A program made the position numbers and the translations under genes. From Bacillus cereus (GTDB lineage Bacteria > Bacillota > Bacilli > Bacillales > Bacillaceae_G), in assembly GCF_025917685.1 (NCBI RefSeq), contig NZ_CP089518.1:1861001-1925000 (forward strand): a stretch of 64,000 nucleotides of DNA, given 5' to 3'. Under the pieces are notes generated by a model. It did no database searches. It had not been told where the DNA came from and saw only the letters and a list, made by a program, of their open reading frames with translations. This document shows, one piece after another, positions 61,652 through 64,000 of this stretch (the stretch's first letter is position 1; each line of letters starts with the position of its first letter).

Positions 61652-63031
61652 ATGAAAGGATCACCGTTTTTACGTGGAACGATATTTTTAACGATGGCAA
61701 CGATGATATCTAAAATGTTAGGGTTCATATATGTTATACCATTTACAGCAATGGTAGGTACGAGTGGGTACGTATTATATACGTATGCATACCGTCCTTA
61801 TACAATTATGCTTAGTATTGCAACGATGGGATTGCCACTTGCCGTTTCAAAAATGGTATCAAAATATGATCAATTGAATGATTATCATACGGTTAAAAGA
61901 GTATTAAAGAGTGGTATTGTCTTTATGTTTATAATGGGAGTTATTTCATGTTTTACACTATATATATTAGCTCCACATTTAGCTAAACTTGTAATCGATG
62001 GAAATGATCAAAGCGGGAATAGTATAACGGCAGTCACTAATAACATTCAAATTGTAAGTTTTGCGCTAATACTTGTACCAGTAATGAGTTTATTAAGGGG
62101 CTTCTTTCAAGGGTTTCAATCGATGGGGCCTTCTGCACTAAGTGTAGTTGTTGAGCAATTTTTTCGGGTCTTAACCATTTTAATAGGAAGTTTTGTCGTT
62201 TTATATGTTTTAAAAGAGTCTATTTCACTAGCGGTCGGTATTTCAACGTTTGGTGCATTTATGGGAGCTATAGGTGGATTAACGGTTTTAAGTGCCTATT
62301 ATGTAAAAAGGAGAAGGCACTTAAAGAAAAAAGAGATGGCAAGTATACAACAAACAACGAAATCTTTTTTCGCGTTATATAGGGAGCTCTTTACATATTC
62401 AATACCGTTTGTTGTGGTTGGTTTAGCAATTCCGTTGTATCAGACAATTGATACATTTACAATTAATAAACTACTTATACAAATAGGATATATGCAAGGA
62501 GAAGCAGAAAAGATTAATGCGATAATTGGTCTTGTTCAGATGGTTGTACTCATTCCAGTTTCCGTTGCGACCGCTTTTAGTATGTCTCTTGTACCGGAGA
62601 TGACGAAAGCTTATACAGCAGGAAATACAAAATTGCTGTACAAACATTTTACGAGGACGAATGTATTAGTAGTAGGGATTACGGTACCAGCAGCAATTGG
62701 GATGATGGTATTAGCTAAGCCAGTATATACTCTTTTATTTGGTGCCGGAAATGATCCGGAGATGGGGAGAATCATTTTACAGTACTATGCTCCTGCTTGT
62801 ATACTATTTTCACTCTTTACAGTAACGGCTGCAATGCTACAAGGAATCAATCAACAGCAGAAAACAGTGCAAGGATTAGTAATCGGAATAATCGTAAAGA
62901 TAGTTTTAAATATTGTATTGCTACCGTATTTTGATTATGTGAGTTTTATCATTTCAACATACGCTGGCTATACGATTTCAGTCGGCTTTAACTTGTGGAT
63001 GCTTTCTAAATATGTTATAAAGGCAACATAA
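61652..63031 (+). CDS. MOP-superfamily oligosaccharide flippase-like protein (SpoVB/YkvU type)
   Basis: 459 residues from the ATG at 61652 after GGGGGAATG. About 13-14 hydrophobic segments are seen. It starts MKGSPFLRGTIFLTMATMIS, then KMLGFIYVIPF, typical of the SpoVB/YkvU/MurJ-like flippases. An internal YQTIDTFTINKLLIQIGYMQ, and GLVQMVVLIPVSVATAFSMS in the second half, are also typical. The cargo could be lipid-linked sugars for peptidoglycan or a spore polymer; unknown. A terminator follows. Confidence 0.88.
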   Translation: MKGSPFLRGTIFLTMATMISKMLGFIYVIPFTAMVGTSGYVLYTYAYRPYTIMLSIATMGLPLAVSKMVSKYDQLNDYHTVKRVLKSGIVFMFIMGVISCFTLYILAPHLAKLVIDGNDQSGNSITAVTNNIQIVSFALILVPVMSLLRGFFQGFQSMGPSALSVVVEQFFRVLTILIGSFVVLYVLKESISLAVGISTFGAFMGAIGGLTVLSAYYVKRRRHLKKKEMASIQQTTKSFFALYRELFTYSIPFVVVGLAIPLYQTIDTFTINKLLIQIGYMQGEAEKINAIIGLVQMVVLIPVSVATAFSMSLVPEMTKAYTAGNTKLLYKHFTRTNVLVVGITVPAAIGMMVLAKPVYTLLFGAGNDPEMGRIILQYYAPACILFSLFTVTAAMLQGINQQQKTVQGLVIGIIVKIVLNIVLLPYFDYVSFIISTYAGYTISVGFNLWMLSKYVIKAT

Positions 63032-63040
63032 GCTTTTTTA

Positions 63041-63066
63041 AAGGCAGAGAACACTCTGTCTTTTTC
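63041..63066 (+). terminator. Rho-independent terminator
   Basis: AAGGCAGAG/CTCTGTCTTTTT stem. Confidence 0.75.
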
Positions 63067-63217
63067 TATGTTTACAAGATTTTTCTTAAAAAAACGTTTT
63101 CAAAATAATTTTTCTATTGAAATTTAATCGTTTGTTCCATATGCTGAAAATAGCGGTTCAAAAACTGTTGTTTAAGTGAGGTAGATTCCTACATGTAAAA
63201 AGAATCGGGGTGATAGT

Positions 63218-64000
63218 ATGTTAAATATTTATTTAACAGACCGAAACGGAAAACTACAAGAGATTGAGGAAATGCAAAAGGGTTGCTGGATTAATGTACT
63301 TCATCCAACAGAAGAAGAAATTCAGTATCTAGTACAAACTTTAAATGTAGATTTAGATTTCATTAAAGACCCTTTGGATGATGAAGAACGCTCTCGTATT
63401 GAAAAGGAAGACAATAATACCTTAATCATCGTCGATATTCCGACAGTTAGGCATGATGAAGAGGGGAATTCGATTTATGACACGATTCCAATAGGTATGA
63501 TTGTAATGCCAGATTGTTTCGTTACAATTTGCTTAGAAGAGAATCCAATTTTTGAACGTTTTATTAATCAACGTATTAAAGAATTTTATACGTTTAAAAA
63601 GACACGCTTTGCACTGCAGCTCTTATATACAATTTCTACTTATTATTTAAGATACTTAAAGCAAATAAATCGAAAAACAATCGATTTAGAGCACCAATTA
63701 AATAAATCAATGAAAAACAAAGAAATTTTCACATTGCTCGGTCTTGAAAAAAGTTTAGTCTACTTTACAACATCATTAAAGGCTAATAAAATTGTAATTC
63801 AAAAATTAATGCGAAACAGTACATTTTTAAAAATGTATGAAGACGATCAAGATTTATTAGAAGATGTATTAATTGAAAATAAACAGGCAATTGAAATGGC
63901 GGAAATATATAGTCACATTTTAAGTGGAATGATGAATACATTTAGTTCCGTTATATCAAATAATTTAAATAGTGTTATGAAACTGTTAACGTCTATTACA
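63218..64000 (+). CDS. corA: CorA-family magnesium transporter (C-terminus outside window)
   Basis: 261 codons to the window edge. The start ATG follows TCGGGGTGATAG. It begins MLNIYLTDRNGKLQEIEEMQ. CorA N-domain marks are WINVLHPTEEEIQYL, and IVDIPTVRHDEEGN with IPIGMIVMPDCFVTICLE. The helical stalk reaches FSSVISNNLNSVMKLLTSI, the end of the long helix leading into the first membrane segment. The GMN signature motif lies beyond the window. It imports Mg2+ or related divalent ions. Confidence 0.92.
   Translation, partial: MLNIYLTDRNGKLQEIEEMQKGCWINVLHPTEEEIQYLVQTLNVDLDFIKDPLDDEERSRIEKEDNNTLIIVDIPTVRHDEEGNSIYDTIPIGMIVMPDCFVTICLEENPIFERFINQRIKEFYTFKKTRFALQLLYTISTYYLRYLKQINRKTIDLEHQLNKSMKNKEIFTLLGLEKSLVYFTTSLKANKIVIQKLMRNSTFLKMYEDDQDLLEDVLIENKQAIEMAEIYSHILSGMMNTFSSVISNNLNSVMKLLTSIT

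Overview
This window reads as a chromosomal segment from a member of the Bacillus cereus group. The DNA is AT-rich with strong Shine-Dalgarno sites. It carries a complete bcr1-type repeat (6996-7151) and bcr1 remnants, fosB, a dps gene, a YjcZ-type glycine-rich small protein, and the exosporium gene exsB next to the spore kinase gene cotH. No rRNA, tRNA or CRISPR array was seen. The window opens inside a patatin-like gene (minus strand) and ends inside a CorA-type transporter gene (plus strand).

Layout. 1-8275 is ordinary B. cereus group backbone: YwqG-like protein, secreted transglutaminase-like protein, a DUF4083-like gene broken by a stop codon, Nudix, nadE, an orphan BceB-like permease, an AbrB-like regulator and an intracellular subtilisin. 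8390-about 29840 is a 21 kb accessory island. 29843-64000 returns to backbone: ArsR/aldo-keto reductase/MFS cluster, DinB, an RsgA paralogue, a chemotaxis receptor, YkvI, dps, amine oxidase, a COG0523 GTPase, PadR/VOC pair, a zinc-binding lipoprotein, NamA, Ogt, an OppA-like lipoprotein, FosB, the exsB-cotH pair, DedA, a flippase and CorA.

The island is the main discovery. It encodes what looks like a full route for eating the mucin core-1 O-glycan Gal-beta-1,3-GalNAc (galacto-N-biose, GNB). A secreted GH101 endo-alpha-N-acetylgalactosaminidase (23144-27517) would free GNB from glycoproteins. A lipoprotein, two permeases and an MsmK-type ATPase (8504-14981) would import it. A GH112 phosphorylase (14994-17165) would split it to Gal-1-P and GalNAc. 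GalT (27942-29426) takes Gal-1-P. A ROK kinase, NagA, AgaS, LacC and LacD (17431-22715) would carry GalNAc through GalNAc-6-P, GalN-6-P, tagatose-6-P and tagatose-1,6-bisphosphate to triose phosphates. Because the phosphorylase yields Gal-1-P directly, no galactokinase is needed, and none is present. An AraC-type and a PucR-type regulator are encoded beside the transporter.

Three promoters in the island (transporter operon, GH101 gene, galT) share the same layout. Each has two CAAKAT half-sites exactly 21 bp apart, with a -35 starting 11 bp after the start of the second half-site and a -10 after a 17 bp spacer. This is the expected signature of a class II AraC-family activator and predicts one coordinated regulon. 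cre-like sites lie at the first two promoters.

The island's history is visible at its edges. The last 110 bp of the arsR locus on the right (29843-29952) has a 94 percent identical truncated copy on the left (8280-8389), directly followed by a decayed IS6-family transposase end. The right edge holds fragments of a DinB gene and of bcr1. In front of galT sits a 3' remnant of galE whose stop codon still overlaps the galT start, so most of galE has been deleted.
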